DNA of 15,027 nt from Isohypsibius dastychi (Eukaryota > Tardigrada > Eutardigrada > Parachela > Isohypsibiidae), in assembly GCA_034696485.1 (NCBI GenBank), contig JAQIWT010000799.1, positions 1-15,027 on the forward strand. The letters are read 5' to 3'. This document shows, in pieces, positions 1 to 8,628 of this stretch. The position numbers and the translations under genes are program-made. Each line of letters opens with the position of its first letter. Position 1 is the first letter of the stretch. The notes beneath the pieces were generated by a model. It did no database searches, had not been told where the DNA came from, and saw only the letters and a program-made list of their open reading frames with translations.

Positions 1-294
1 CCCCCCCGTAATAAGAGCCCAAATATTCGAGCTTCGAAAGATTAAGAGCCCGGGCTCTTAATCGGTGAATTACGGTATCTTCTCGTCTGGATTCCGAAAA
101 ATTGACCAAGTCTCGCCATTGTTCTGTGTAGTTTAAAGTTCGAAAAAGGGACGTTGCACTTGTGTTCTGAATTACAATTAATAATGAGTTCCATGACCAA
201 TTTTCACGCTTTCGATCGTGAGAACCACGAAAATTAAAAGTTGAGTCGTGGCTACTCGCGGCCCGAAGGGCGCGTTTGGCTTGTAAATATAACG
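1..294. other. No gene seen; left-edge intergenic DNA
   Basis: Apart from the palindrome I see no coding pattern here. The plus-strand open frame starting at 241 has no ATG at its start, no recognisable domain, and runs into the diverged repeat module, so I do not call it. Confidence 0.5.
40..63. repeat. 24-bp perfect palindrome
   Basis: The half-site GATTAAGAGCCC is followed directly by its exact reverse complement, with no spacer. A near copy of the half-site (TAATAAGAGCCC) lies just upstream at 9-20, next to a C run at 1-7. It could be a hairpin, a dimeric binding site or part of a repeat end. Nothing here decides between these. Confidence 0.9.
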
Positions 295-790
295 TCAGAG
301 ATCTGCTTTCCTTTCTGGCACGCATGCAGCTTACTGAAAGTCCCAGTCAGGACGATTCCAGTCGATAAGTGTGCAACACTAAACGAACTTACGATCCAAC
401 CATGCTGTGAACATTTCGAGAAATTTCTGTTACTGCATCACATCCAGAATGCCCCTTATCCGATTTTTCCCTTATTACGACTTTCTCCTTTCACTCAGCT
501 TCCAGCCAAACACTTATTCTCCGCACAGCTGTTCTGGAAGATGATGACTGAGTGACCGCGGAATGATTCCAAGTGCAATGAGTTTTATGCCTGTTGTGTT
601 GTCAACTTATACCTATAAAAGAAGAGATGATAAAACACAACGAATATGAAACAAGATCGGACGCGCAATGCATAAGCGCGCGGAGCCACGGACGGTGGGG
701 ATGGGGGGGGGGGGGGAGTTGCTAGATCGTGGTGAAAGGTCATCAAAAGAGTGATGGAGACTTATCGATGTTTCGATAAAATGCAACCCC
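295..790. repeat. Diverged direct repeat module, copy 1
   Basis: This segment aligns collinearly by eye with 2198-2755. Shared blocks in order are: a GATCT block near 300, TTCCAGTCGA with ACTTACGAT (about 355-400), TGCATCAC.TCCAGAATG (about 435-455), ACGACTTTCTCC.TTCAC (about 476-495), TTCTGG..GATGATGACTG (about 532-550), an AGTTTTATGC block, CGCA.TGCA.AAGCGC just before a poly-G run (703-716), then GAT.GTGGT.AAAGGTCA.CAAA (about 725-750). The order is the same and only short indels separate the copies. I see no protein domain in it. Confidence 0.7.
703..716 (+). repeat. Poly-G tract (14 G)
   Basis: This is an uninterrupted run of 14 G inside repeat copy 1, preceded by GGGGAT. The equivalent place in copy 2 has a 16-G run, so the tract belongs to the repeated module. 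Such runs are prone to length change and sequencing error. Confidence 0.95.
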
Positions 791-1419
791 ATGCTTGAGA
801 GTATTGTGACATTTGGCGCCTTCTTCTTGTTATTGCCAACATTGCTATAACTACCAGAATGGTGACTACAAGTTTGAAAGTTACAAAAGGGACAAACAAA
901 GAAGTAAATATTGGAAATTCCGCGGACATCTCGCAATATCACCTATTGTTGGTCAAACCGTTGACTGTTAGGAAGGTCGTCGAACTTTTGACATGACATC
1001 AGCGAGTAATAATTTCACAAATTGTGAACGTGCATTGCTTTTATGGAAAACAAAACACCAGATCTGATTTTTATTTCTGAGCAAGAAGGGGACCTGCACC
1101 TTTAAGGTAAAAAGGCTTCCATCAACCAAAACCCGATTGAATCAAACACTCCGAACCGCCATATTTCAACATTATGCCGCTTTTCCAACTTTGAATAAAT
1201 CAAAGGAAGCGGTATTACTCCGTTCAGCAGGACGGTGACTGGGCCACTACAGGTGCTCCAGAGAGTAGATCCACGTTCGCAGCACATGAACTACATGTTT
1301 GGAAACATGTCCTCCATTAGCTATCGTCGTTGTTGCAGCAATCCAATCATAACTAGCCGCGTAGTCCCTGAAATAACATTGGACCAGAAACTGGGACAAA
1401 CCAACCATTCTGCGCATAT
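791..1419. other. No gene seen between repeat copy 1 and the F-box ORF
   Basis: The open frames here are short (up to about 65 codons) and show no domain pattern. Plus- and minus-strand frames overlap without either looking coding. This would be the 3' flank of the minus-strand F-box-like ORF. Confidence 0.45.
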
Positions 1420-2098
1420 TTACTCATTATAACGGCCGATACGATCGACCAAACGTTGAATACGTTCCATATTCGGTTCCCCGTCGTCTGTAAGACGTCT
1501 TTCGAATTCGTGCAATACATCCGCCTCTTCCTTTGTCAGTGGCCCGTGCTCGGCAAGAAATAGGTTTGCTATCTGGTCAGGTATTTTTTCCAAACTCTCC
1601 AGCCACAACTCTTCAAAATACAGCGCAGAGAATCCAAACATCCCAAACCAGCGAGTAGCTTGAATATTCGAGCGAATCATCCGGGTTTTTTTCGTGCCCG
1701 TCATCAAGCGCTGTCCGTTCGGGAACTCATGGATAACAGTACAACCAGATAAAACGATATCAACTTCAGACCCGACTGCACCAGCAATCCCAAGTTGCAC
1801 CCGGATTTCATGGAGTTCATTCATCATTATCTTCCGTTCCCTCCGAACCCACTCGAAGTCCACTAGAGACGAATGTGCTTTCAAATGCAAGACCTTCAGG
1901 TCCGGTTTTACCAAGCGGCGAAATTTTTCGGTCCAGTCACTACGGGATGGGTCCAAATAGTGGTCGAATTGAAGATGAGTTCGAAACTTTCTGGTTCCTC
2001 GAATAATTTGCATCCATCCTTTGCAAACGCTACAAACAACAGCGAAAGACGATAATATCGACAAGAAGACTGCGCTCGGACAAATTACCGTTCAATGT
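1420..2098 (-). CDS. F-box-like protein ORF, F-box apparently split by a frameshift
   Basis: The longest uninterrupted single-exon frame in the window (214 codons, TAA at 1422-1420). Its N-terminal end reads VCSVCKGWMQII, the typical second half of an F-box (..VCKxW..). The first half, NLSERSLLVDII (compare LPxExLLxIL), lies directly upstream in a different frame at about 2090-2055. The motif therefore looks broken by an indel, and a few residues of normal spacing are missing. The remaining ~190 residues are charged and have no leucine-rich or other repeat I recognise. There is no ATG at the start of the open frame; it opens from TTG, or an intron could end at the CAG about 2073. F-box proteins bring substrates to SCF ubiquitin ligases. 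This is either a damaged copy or a gene with an unrecognised upstream exon. The two repeat modules flank it. Confidence 0.5.
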
Positions 2099-2197
2099 TC
2101 TTCAGAATGAAAGAATCGAGATTCCCAAAAATAATTATCATAACTTCCTGTGAGAGATCACTGATGTTCCTGGAAAACAAAGTTCGAATAAAACTCA

Positions 2198-2755
2198 GGG
2201 ATCTCCGTTCTGACGAGCAAGCAGCGCAATGTAACTCCTCCTCAATCAAATTTCAGTCGACAACCATAGTGATAATACTCATACATGCACAGACTTACGA
2301 TGTAACTACGGTGGGAAGATTTCGGGAAACTTCGTCGACTGCATCACCTCCAGAATGATCCTCGTCCATCACGACTTTCTCCATTCACGCAGATTCGATC
2401 AGAACACTGGAATGCTTCTTCTTCACACAGCGTTTCTGGCAAGTGATGATGACTGTCTGAGGAGTAAATGTGCAGTCAGTTTAATGCTCTTGTTGAAAAC
2501 GGGATCAAATGAGAATCAAAATAAAGACCAAACAAGTCCGCACTGCAGAAGCGCACGGGGGGGGGGGGGGGGAGGGTGTGCGGTCCGGTCCGGTCCGACC
2601 TTTTTGTTGATGTTCAGTTCTGTTGTACTTCCCTCAGGATTCTCGCCGGTAATGTCTGATTTCAGTATTTCACGGTCTCAGATAGGAAGTTTCCAGATTG
2701 TGGTAAAAGGTCACCAAAGACCAGGTCGAAGCGCATGAAGGTTTTGGATAAAATA
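2198..2755. repeat. Diverged direct repeat module, copy 2
   Basis: This is the partner of 295-790, in the same orientation and about 1.9 kb away. The shared blocks occur in the same order: GGGATCTCCG, TTTCAGTCGA, ACTTACGAT, TGCATCACCTCCAGAATG, ACGACTTTCTCCATTCAC, TTCTGGCAAGTGATGATGACTG, AGTTTAATGC, CGCACTGCAGAAGCGC, poly-G, then GATTGTGGTAAAAGGTCACCAAAGA. This copy lies just upstream, in transcription sense, of the minus-strand F-box-like ORF, so the module could be a duplicated 5' flank or part of a dispersed element. Confidence 0.7.
2557..2572 (+). repeat. Poly-G tract (16 G)
   Basis: An uninterrupted run of 16 G inside repeat copy 2, matching the 14-G run of copy 1. It is followed by a short tandem stretch, three copies of CGGTC at 2581-2597. 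Confidence 0.95.
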
Positions 2756-3234
2756 TCTCGCCGCAAAATTAGATGAACGGAATTCTGCGGCTTGTTTTAA
2801 ATCAATCAATGATCTAGCAACCAATTCCTTTGTTTTTTTGTTCTGCTGGGCGCCGGTCGAGTTTCGCAAATCTCACCCCAACGTTTTCTCTTATTCCCTC
2901 CCTGTCATACCCGTGATATCATTCGTGTCAGACAACCCTACTATGGATCGTGACCCGATATCACAATCTCACCGGAAGTCAAGGGTAATGGTCTGCGTAT
3001 GCGTTTACCAATTCTTTGCGAGTTTCGTTCGCATCGACAAAACAACGGTTCTCAGCGATTTTTCTGATGCTCTGCAGTTTCCCCGATCTCTGGCGGAAGA
3101 ATTTTCATTTTTAGTTCAACAATACATGAAGGAAGAATATGCAGAACAAAACGAACAACCCAAAGCAAAATTTGGAACAGTATTTTTTATAAAGCAAAAA
3201 CACAAAAATCCTTTTCAAGCATCGGCTAATAACC
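2756..3234. other. No gene seen; downstream flank of the RBM25-like fragment
   Basis: A plus-strand frame of 140 codons (2838-3260) overlaps the end of the RBM25-like terminal exon on the other strand and has no recognisable domain, so I regard it as chance. The rest shows no coding or RNA-gene pattern to me. Confidence 0.4.
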
Positions 3235-3485
3235 CTATTCTTTACATTTCCGTCTCATAACCACCAGGCGCCATAATCTCAGCACAAAAACTTCATCCAA
3301 AGCCTAGGAGTAGGAAACAGAGCGTTATTAAACAAATGAAACAAACCAGAAACGAATTAAAAACTGACCATGGAAATGTCGGTGACAGTATTTTGTGGTT
3401 CTGCGCTGGAAGCGACTTTCTGGGTAATAAACCCCACCGAGCTCGCTTCTTCCCCGATATATCCCTGGATTTTTTTACTTATCCA

Positions 3486-3538
3486 CGGTTCGATCCGAAC
3501 GTCCAACAATGTCTGAAAAAAACTGAAATGAATTCAAT
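3486..3538 (-). repeat. 53-bp inverted repeat, arm 1 (RBM25 acceptor region)
   Basis: Read on the minus strand, this starts in the intron (ATTGAATTC), passes through the polypyrimidine tract and TTTCAG acceptor, and ends in the PWI exon at GATCGAACCG. It matches 5601-5656 on the plus strand with one substitution and a GTG insertion. The match stops abruptly on both sides. The PWI frame (LDVRIEPWI) fits this copy, so it is probably the source. Confidence 0.93.
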
Positions 3539-4459
3539 CGCCAAGGAAGAAAATTTTCTGAAGAAATTGAATCCAATACAAGAACAAATTCATTTTTTGT
3601 TTTTTTCGAACAGAAAATTACACCAGCAATTTTCAAAAAATCATTTGAAGGATGATGTGTACTTTTCAGAACAGAAAGAAATCTGTCAATTTTAGTCCAG
3701 CAGACCTCGGGAATCAACTCACTTTTTCCAACGTATCCCAAGCCACCGGATGTGAAAATAATTCTTCTTTCCCGTCGATATACTCTCGATGAGTTTTTTG
3801 GCTTGAGCTTTCTTTTGTTCCGAAGAGAGGCGTTTCATCTCACCTTCGTCATCAAACCGGAAGAGCTTTTTTCTCCGATCGTTCTGTTCATCGCCATTCC
3901 CACCTTCGTCACCCGAATTCCCAAAAACCTCTCACGCCCTTTTAACAAGTTTGGAAGAAGATGCCCTGAATCAAAGGCTGGTATTTTCCCGAACTGAAAA
4001 AATAAACCGGTTAAGAAATATCTCAAGATTATCAACGCAGAAAAATCTTTTACTATCTGATCAAATCCAATACTTAATTTAAAGAACAATATAATGTCTC
4101 AAGTTCCCTGTATACAGGAAAACATTTTTCTCGTGTTTCATTACTCACCTTCAACAGTTTCTTCCACTATAGAGAGCCGGCCACTTGTTGCTTCCAGCTC
4201 GGACATGGTTTCCACAACGGAAGGCGGAAGGACAGCAGATTTCGGGTTAATAGCAGCACGGAGAGCATCTTTGAATGACTGAGAGATTACATGTTCATTC
4301 TGTTTCAATTCAAACTGTCGAACATGAGCTTCCGGTGCAGGATGGCCTTGTTCAATCAACTTCAGTTCCTCAAGAATCTGTTGTTCTTTCTCTCGATCGC
4401 GCAAATCGGCTTCCAGCTCCTTCTTCCGGTCTTTTAGTAGACAACTCAAATTCGTCCCA

Positions 4460-4983
4460 CTATAACAAACAAAACCTTGAACATTCAGGAAATCAGTCAA
4501 AAAACTTGAATACGAAAAAAAATTTAATTCGAATAACCCCGACATGTAATATCGAAATTTGTTTCACAGTCAAACAGTGAACTTGATAGATGACCAAAAA
4601 AATTTGTCGATGAATTTAAAGACTGTCAGAACTAAGTAAAAACTTCAAAATTCACGTTGAATTTGACCTTTATCATCAAGATAAGTCCCCGAATAATTTC
4701 AAACCGCAAATTTATGTTAAAGCCAATTTCAAGATTCAAGACGTCGAACTGCGTATTTCAAATGCTACAGTTCGCAATTTCGATTGCGAAGAATGCGATT
4801 TCGAATTTTAAATGCTAGAGTAAGTTACGAGTCACTCATAATCAGACTTTATAAAATGCAAAACAAATTTTTGTGCCGATTAGATTCTCTCCAACCAAAA
4901 ATTTCGAAATTTCCGAATAAGCGATAAAATCAATCCAGACTCGAAAAAGTTTGTTCAATAAATTCAAGAGAATTTCCACCAAC
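4460..4983 (-). other. Long intron of the RBM25-like fragment
   Basis: The gap between the first two recognised exons runs from GTTGGT to TTGTTATAG and is 524 nt of A/T-rich DNA. The joined phase (TAT GG | T GGG) restores YYGG as expected. I found no HMG-box or other domain inside it. Confidence 0.6.
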
Positions 4984-5600
4984 CCATAATATTTCTCATC
5001 CATCCGGTCGTCATCATAGTCTTTGAAAACCCGGGTTAATCTTGGCGGTTTTCTTTTCATTCCATCACTTCTCCATCTTTCTTTCGTCATCTTCGGCTCT
5101 ATGTTTAGCCAACTGTTTTTCCCGAACTATCCATTCTTCAAGCTGCTCTTCATATCTGAAAAACGCACCGTCAATCACAAAATCGGATCTCACCAACCAA
5201 GACACAAATCAGAAAACCGAACAATTTCTATCGAGAAGGAAACGAACTGAATGGAAAAATGCACAAAAATAACAGACTGTTCAGAAAAATATTTTCTACA
5301 TTTTGCTTAGTGAAAAATTCGATTCCAAATTTAATTAATTACCAACTTATTGTAAACTGGGTATCATCAAATTTAAAACACAGACTGTCCGATTTTGGTC
5401 GATGGCTTTAAAGGTCACTTCCACCGTGTTTCCGTTCTGATCAGATTCACCTTTCACTGTGTTGATCAAATAAAGACCTTTGATGTGACTGCAAAAAAAT
5501 AAATAAAAAATGATTGAAATAAAATCGTAGCGGAATTGACTCAAGTTGGAAAACATGGAACAATAATCAGTTCTATTAAAAAAAGAGAGAGAATTTATTT

Positions 5601-5656
5601 ATTGAATTTATTTCAGTTTTTTTCAGACATTGGTGTTGGACGTTCGGATCGAACCG
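5601..5656 (+). repeat. 53-bp inverted repeat, arm 2 (with GTG insertion)
   Basis: This is a plus-strand copy of the RBM25-like intron/exon boundary at 3486-3538, with one T/C difference and three extra bases (GTG) right after ACATTG. The seven-T tract and the CAG acceptor are intact. Sequence after GAACCG is unrelated to the RBM25-like exon. Confidence 0.93.
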
Positions 5657-5753
5657 AAACTGAACTCGTCGCAGGTCCGAATGATTTTAGATGAGCAAAA
5701 CCAGCTTCTGAAAGAGTTCTGCACGAAGCCAATTGGTGATCAAAAATACATTC
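5632..5753 (+). other. Exon-like plus-strand stretch, possible SSXT-like fragment
   Basis: It follows the intact TTTCAG of the duplicated acceptor. The frame stays open through VRMILDEQNQLLKEF and could end at a GTATTT donor-like site near 5756. The piece resembles the start of the SS18/SSXT N-terminal domain (IQKMLDEN.QLI..I). I found no following SSXT exon (the QYQQ..HRNLVYLA part). The first residues come from the copied RBM25-like exon, so this may be a chance open stretch or another captured fragment. Confidence 0.25.
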
Positions 5754-6154
5754 GTGGTATTTCGTGGAAAAACAACAGCGAGAAGACCTTACTCTGATGA
5801 CTTATATCTTTACCTTACTGTCGAAATAAATTCAAATCAGATTCAAGTCCAATTCAAGTCGAAATCATCGCTGACGAAAACAGTTTCCAGCAGAACAGAG
5901 TCTGAAATTAAACTACTGAAACATGTGAACTAAAATAATTCTGCCTGAAATAGCTGAAATAGTATAACTGAAGATTACGGCAGATATTCGAAGAAGCAAC
6001 ATTTATTCAGAAGATGTAGTAGCGAAACAAATTTATCGACTCATCAACTCAAAATACCCGGAGTGAATATCCGGATAATGAAAACGCGTTCAACTATTTT
6101 CAGGAGTTTCCTTCCTCTTCTGTAATCAAGTGTACAATTTGGTAATTCTCAAAA

Positions 6155-6179
6155 TAACTTGCATTTACGGTGCAAGTTA
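6155..6179. repeat. 9-bp hairpin with 7-nt loop
   Basis: TAACTTGCA, then TTTACGG, then TGCAAGTTA form a perfect stem inside the large HBP1-like intron. No T tract or other signal follows that would give it a clear role. Confidence 0.7.
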
Positions 6180-7126
6180 CTCAATAAGGAAATCACTAAT
6201 GAATTTTCGAATCAAAAGTATTCACCAAAATAAGTGTAAACTATCCCGGAAAGCAAGGGCCAAGTTTCTTATAATCTCTCAAACTTAAGGATATATCTTA
6301 CTCTTGTGGATTGATGTTGATATCCCGGTAATCCTCAACCGATCTCCATTCGCCTTGACTTGGCGAATCTTCCGCGCATAACAGCTTAATCCGAGTTCCT
6401 AATAACGAAAAACAAATCTAATAACCTTCTTAATTCCAGTTACGTCGACATCTCGTTAAGAAAGTTTCTTCGATGATTAGCCCCCGTCATTCACAAGAAG
6501 TACAAACCTGGGAAGAAGCAGAGGAATGCGAAGTTGAGTGGTGAATAAAGAGGTCCATCAACAGATCCGTAACCGGAAGAGGGAATAGCTGGAGTAAGCG
6601 GTCCTTCATAAATATATCTCATTGCATTGCTCAGATTGTGCTGTTGTTCCTGGAAATGGTGATACTGCGCCGAGAGGAGCGGGCTTGGAAAAGGTGCGGA
6701 ACTCAACGTTGGACTAATCAATCCAGCAGACATACCTCCAGAAGAAAAACAGCTGGTACTAGCAAAAAAGTGAAAAACCATAGAATTCTTACTCGTCATA
6801 TTCTGAAGCTGGGCAGCTTCCGCCGAGAAGTTGTTAATAGAAGAGTCGATACTGATTGGCGGTGGTTCTCGCTTCTTCTTCGGTGGAGATGTTCTGCTGT
6901 TACTATGGCCATTCAAATTAACCACTGGATTTGCATTCGCGTTCTTCACAATTCCGCTTGCCAAATTCGACGGAATCCTTGAAGACGACCCGGAAGTCCC
7001 AGAAGCTCAATTCGGATTCTGATGGTTGTTGTTGGGAGTTGAATGGGCACATGGCATGCCGGGTAGCGGGGTGCAAAGGCCTGCATTGCGAATGGACCGG
7101 ACCGCGGAAACGGTGAGAATGGGCGT

Positions 7127-8628
7127 CTGAGAAAATATAATACGTGAATTCCAGGGAAAAAATAGCAACGCCGTCAAATTGCCATATTGAGTAAAATCAA
7201 GTCCGATTTCAATTCAATAACGAAAATCCAAAATGAATATGAAAATAATGCGAACCGTTAACGACTAATACCGAGAAGAAGAAATCGAATTCAATCATTT
7301 GAATTGCCTAGCCAATACCGAAATATATATGCCATAGTGAGAGTAAAGATAGTATACTACGCCCAGCTAAGGCCAAGCTGAAACTGACCTCAAATGTATT
7401 GATTAATTGTAAAAAAATTCAATGTAAACATTGTATTTGTTTCTATAAATTTCATCTAAAGCTTACCAAACGGGAGAAGTTTTCAATCAAAAATCAAGAA
7501 TAAAATACGATAACTTTTGATCAAAAACCAGAATCAAATACTTCAATTCTGATGGTTCTTTCCGCAGAATCACAGTACGATCATCGTAAATATAAATTAA
7601 GATAGTATCAAGTTAGTTTTAGTAATCTGAAGAACTTAAATTTAAAGATTGATAATAAGAAAATGAAATCGAATAAAAACAAGTCAGAAAGCTAAATTTA
7701 ATCATTTGAAGTGGTAAAACTGACAAAGAAACTCCCTCGTTTTCATTTTTCCCGGGAGTCATTTTTTCGAGACTCAACACAGAAATGGATTCGAAATTGA
7801 AAAAATCCGAACAAAATTCTAACATGAACTCTTTAAACTGCGCTACCATAAATAAAGTTTTGGAAATACAAAAACAATGTGATCGTTTCTACAAATTACA
7901 ACATTTTAAACTTACTAGACATCATGAGGCCATCGTCGTCAATAAAGCATGGCTTGAGCGAAGCAAGGCAAGTTGATGGCGATGGATGAAAGCGTAATGT
8001 GTTATCACATAATACAACACGACTGCTCAAGGTACATCGCATGGAAAGTCTGCAAAAAAACGTTTTAATGAAAAATCAAAGCAAAAGCACAGATGAAATC
8101 TTTTTAAATGATAGAAAAAAAGAGGCAGTTAATTTGTTTTAAAACAGGCGACTTGAAATATCTAAAGTCCATCTCTAGATCAATCTCATATCTTAATTTC
8201 AAAACATACTCAAATAAAACGCAGTCAACTTGCCTGCGTTCAAGCATCAAGAAAACATTTTCCAAAGTGGTCCAGTTTACCAGCTTGATTTCCCAGTATC
8301 AGAGAAAAGCAAAGCTTTGTATAAAATCTGATAATAAAATGCGATTTAAAAATAACAGCTAAAAACACGTCTATTTCGGAATCTAATTTTGAGAAAAATC
8401 AAGGGAGGAATATATCACCAAATTAAAGACAACCACAAATTATACATAACTGACCACATTTCAAAAGATAACGAAACAGCAAAGATTCGTTGAACTTGCT
8501 GACGGTCTCTGAATTAAATGAAACTTATTTCCCAATCACATTATTTTATGAAATTATAAATATAATAATAGAACAACAACTCATCAACAATCTCATCGCG
8601 TTTTCAAATTCAGCTATACAAATTTCAC
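7127..8628. other. 1.5-kb stretch without a supportable gene
   Basis: This A/T-rich DNA lies between the RhoBTB-like and HBP1-like fragments. The rest of RhoBTB BTB1, all of BTB2 and the first HBP1 exons should lie here if those genes were whole. I searched the minus strand for the YTG and SDVTF...AHK patterns and found none. Short open frames on both strands (such as 7785-7976 and 8108-8362 plus, 7619-7849 minus) are Lys/Asn/Ser-rich, as A/T-rich non-coding DNA gives. Confidence 0.5.

Larger units (their letters stand above)
3235..5155 (-). pseudogene. RBM25: RBM25-like 3' half (coiled region to PWI domain), decayed
   Basis: RBM25 is a nuclear splicing regulator with an RRM, an Arg/Glu-rich region and a C-terminal PWI domain that binds nucleic acid. 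Five minus-strand exons match only its second half: 5155-4984 (YEEQLEEWIVREK, then DYDDDRMDEKYYG), 4459-4149 (LLKDRKKELEADLRDREKE and EGHPAPEA), 3993-3723 (KRLSSEQKKAQAKKLIES, ELFSHPVAWDTLEK), 3512-3369 (LLDVRIEPWISKKI, YIGEEASSVGFI) and 3303-3235 (ALDEVFVLRLWRLVV, then TAG). All introns are GT-AG. Damage: one extra base in the first exon (TGA follows at 5067-5065), in-frame TGA at 3973-3971 and 3934-3932, and one missing base near 3771-3773 just before ELFSHP. Exon lengths agree with exactly these two single-base shifts. About three residues of the PWI end (the EEA part of the usual DEEAEVF) are also missing. No RRM exon lies upstream; HBP1-like sequence is there instead. Confidence 0.85.
5489..6301. 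other. 813-nt intron of the HBP1-like fragment
   Basis: It runs from GTAAGA to TTTTTTGCAG on the minus strand. It holds the plus-oriented copy of the 53-bp repeat (5601-5656), an exon-like plus-strand stretch next to it (5632-5753), and a 9-bp hairpin (6155-6179). The rest is A/T-rich without a gene I can support. Confidence 0.6.
5194..7126 (-). pseudogene. HBP1: HBP1-like fragment: NLS region and AXH domain, no HMG box, decayed
   Basis: HBP1 is a DNA-binding transcription regulator with an AXH domain followed by an HMG box. Four minus-strand exons with matching phases are visible. 7126-6508 encodes a Ser/Pro/Asn-rich segment with a nuclear-localisation-like PPKKKREPPP and ends in CFFPG. 6398-6302 gives TRIKLL..GEWRSVEDYRD, which matches the start of AXH (KGTR..EWxxVEDF). 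5488-5343 gives HIKGLYLI..VEVTFKAID. 5246-5194 gives SFPSR-stop-KLFGFLICV, like the AXH end. Damage: in-frame TGA at 7009-7007 (avoidable only with a poor internal acceptor), an apparent frame change in the third exon (frame 1 stops at TAA; frame 2 continues KFDDTQFTISW), and TAG at 5230-5228. No HMG-box exon follows; RBM25-like sequence starts 38 bp on. Ataxin-1 also has an AXH domain, but CFxxGTR and EWxxVED favour HBP1. Confidence 0.65.

Noticed and set aside
2838-3260. Plus-strand open frame of 140 codons
   Set aside because: It overlaps the RBM25-like terminal exon on the other strand and shows no domain; probably chance.
3932-7009. In-frame TGA codons (7009-7007, 3973-3971, 3934-3932), with flanking protein homology continuing in at least the RBM25-like exon, hinting at UGA recoding
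   Set aside because: The same fragments also carry a TAG (5230-5228) and two single-base frameshifts, and the intact BTB-BACK gene ends in TGA. Decay, perhaps CGA to TGA at CpG sites, explains them better.
7619-8362. Several short open frames in A/T-rich DNA
   Set aside because: Lys/Asn/Ser-rich translations without motif, on both strands, as expected from base composition.
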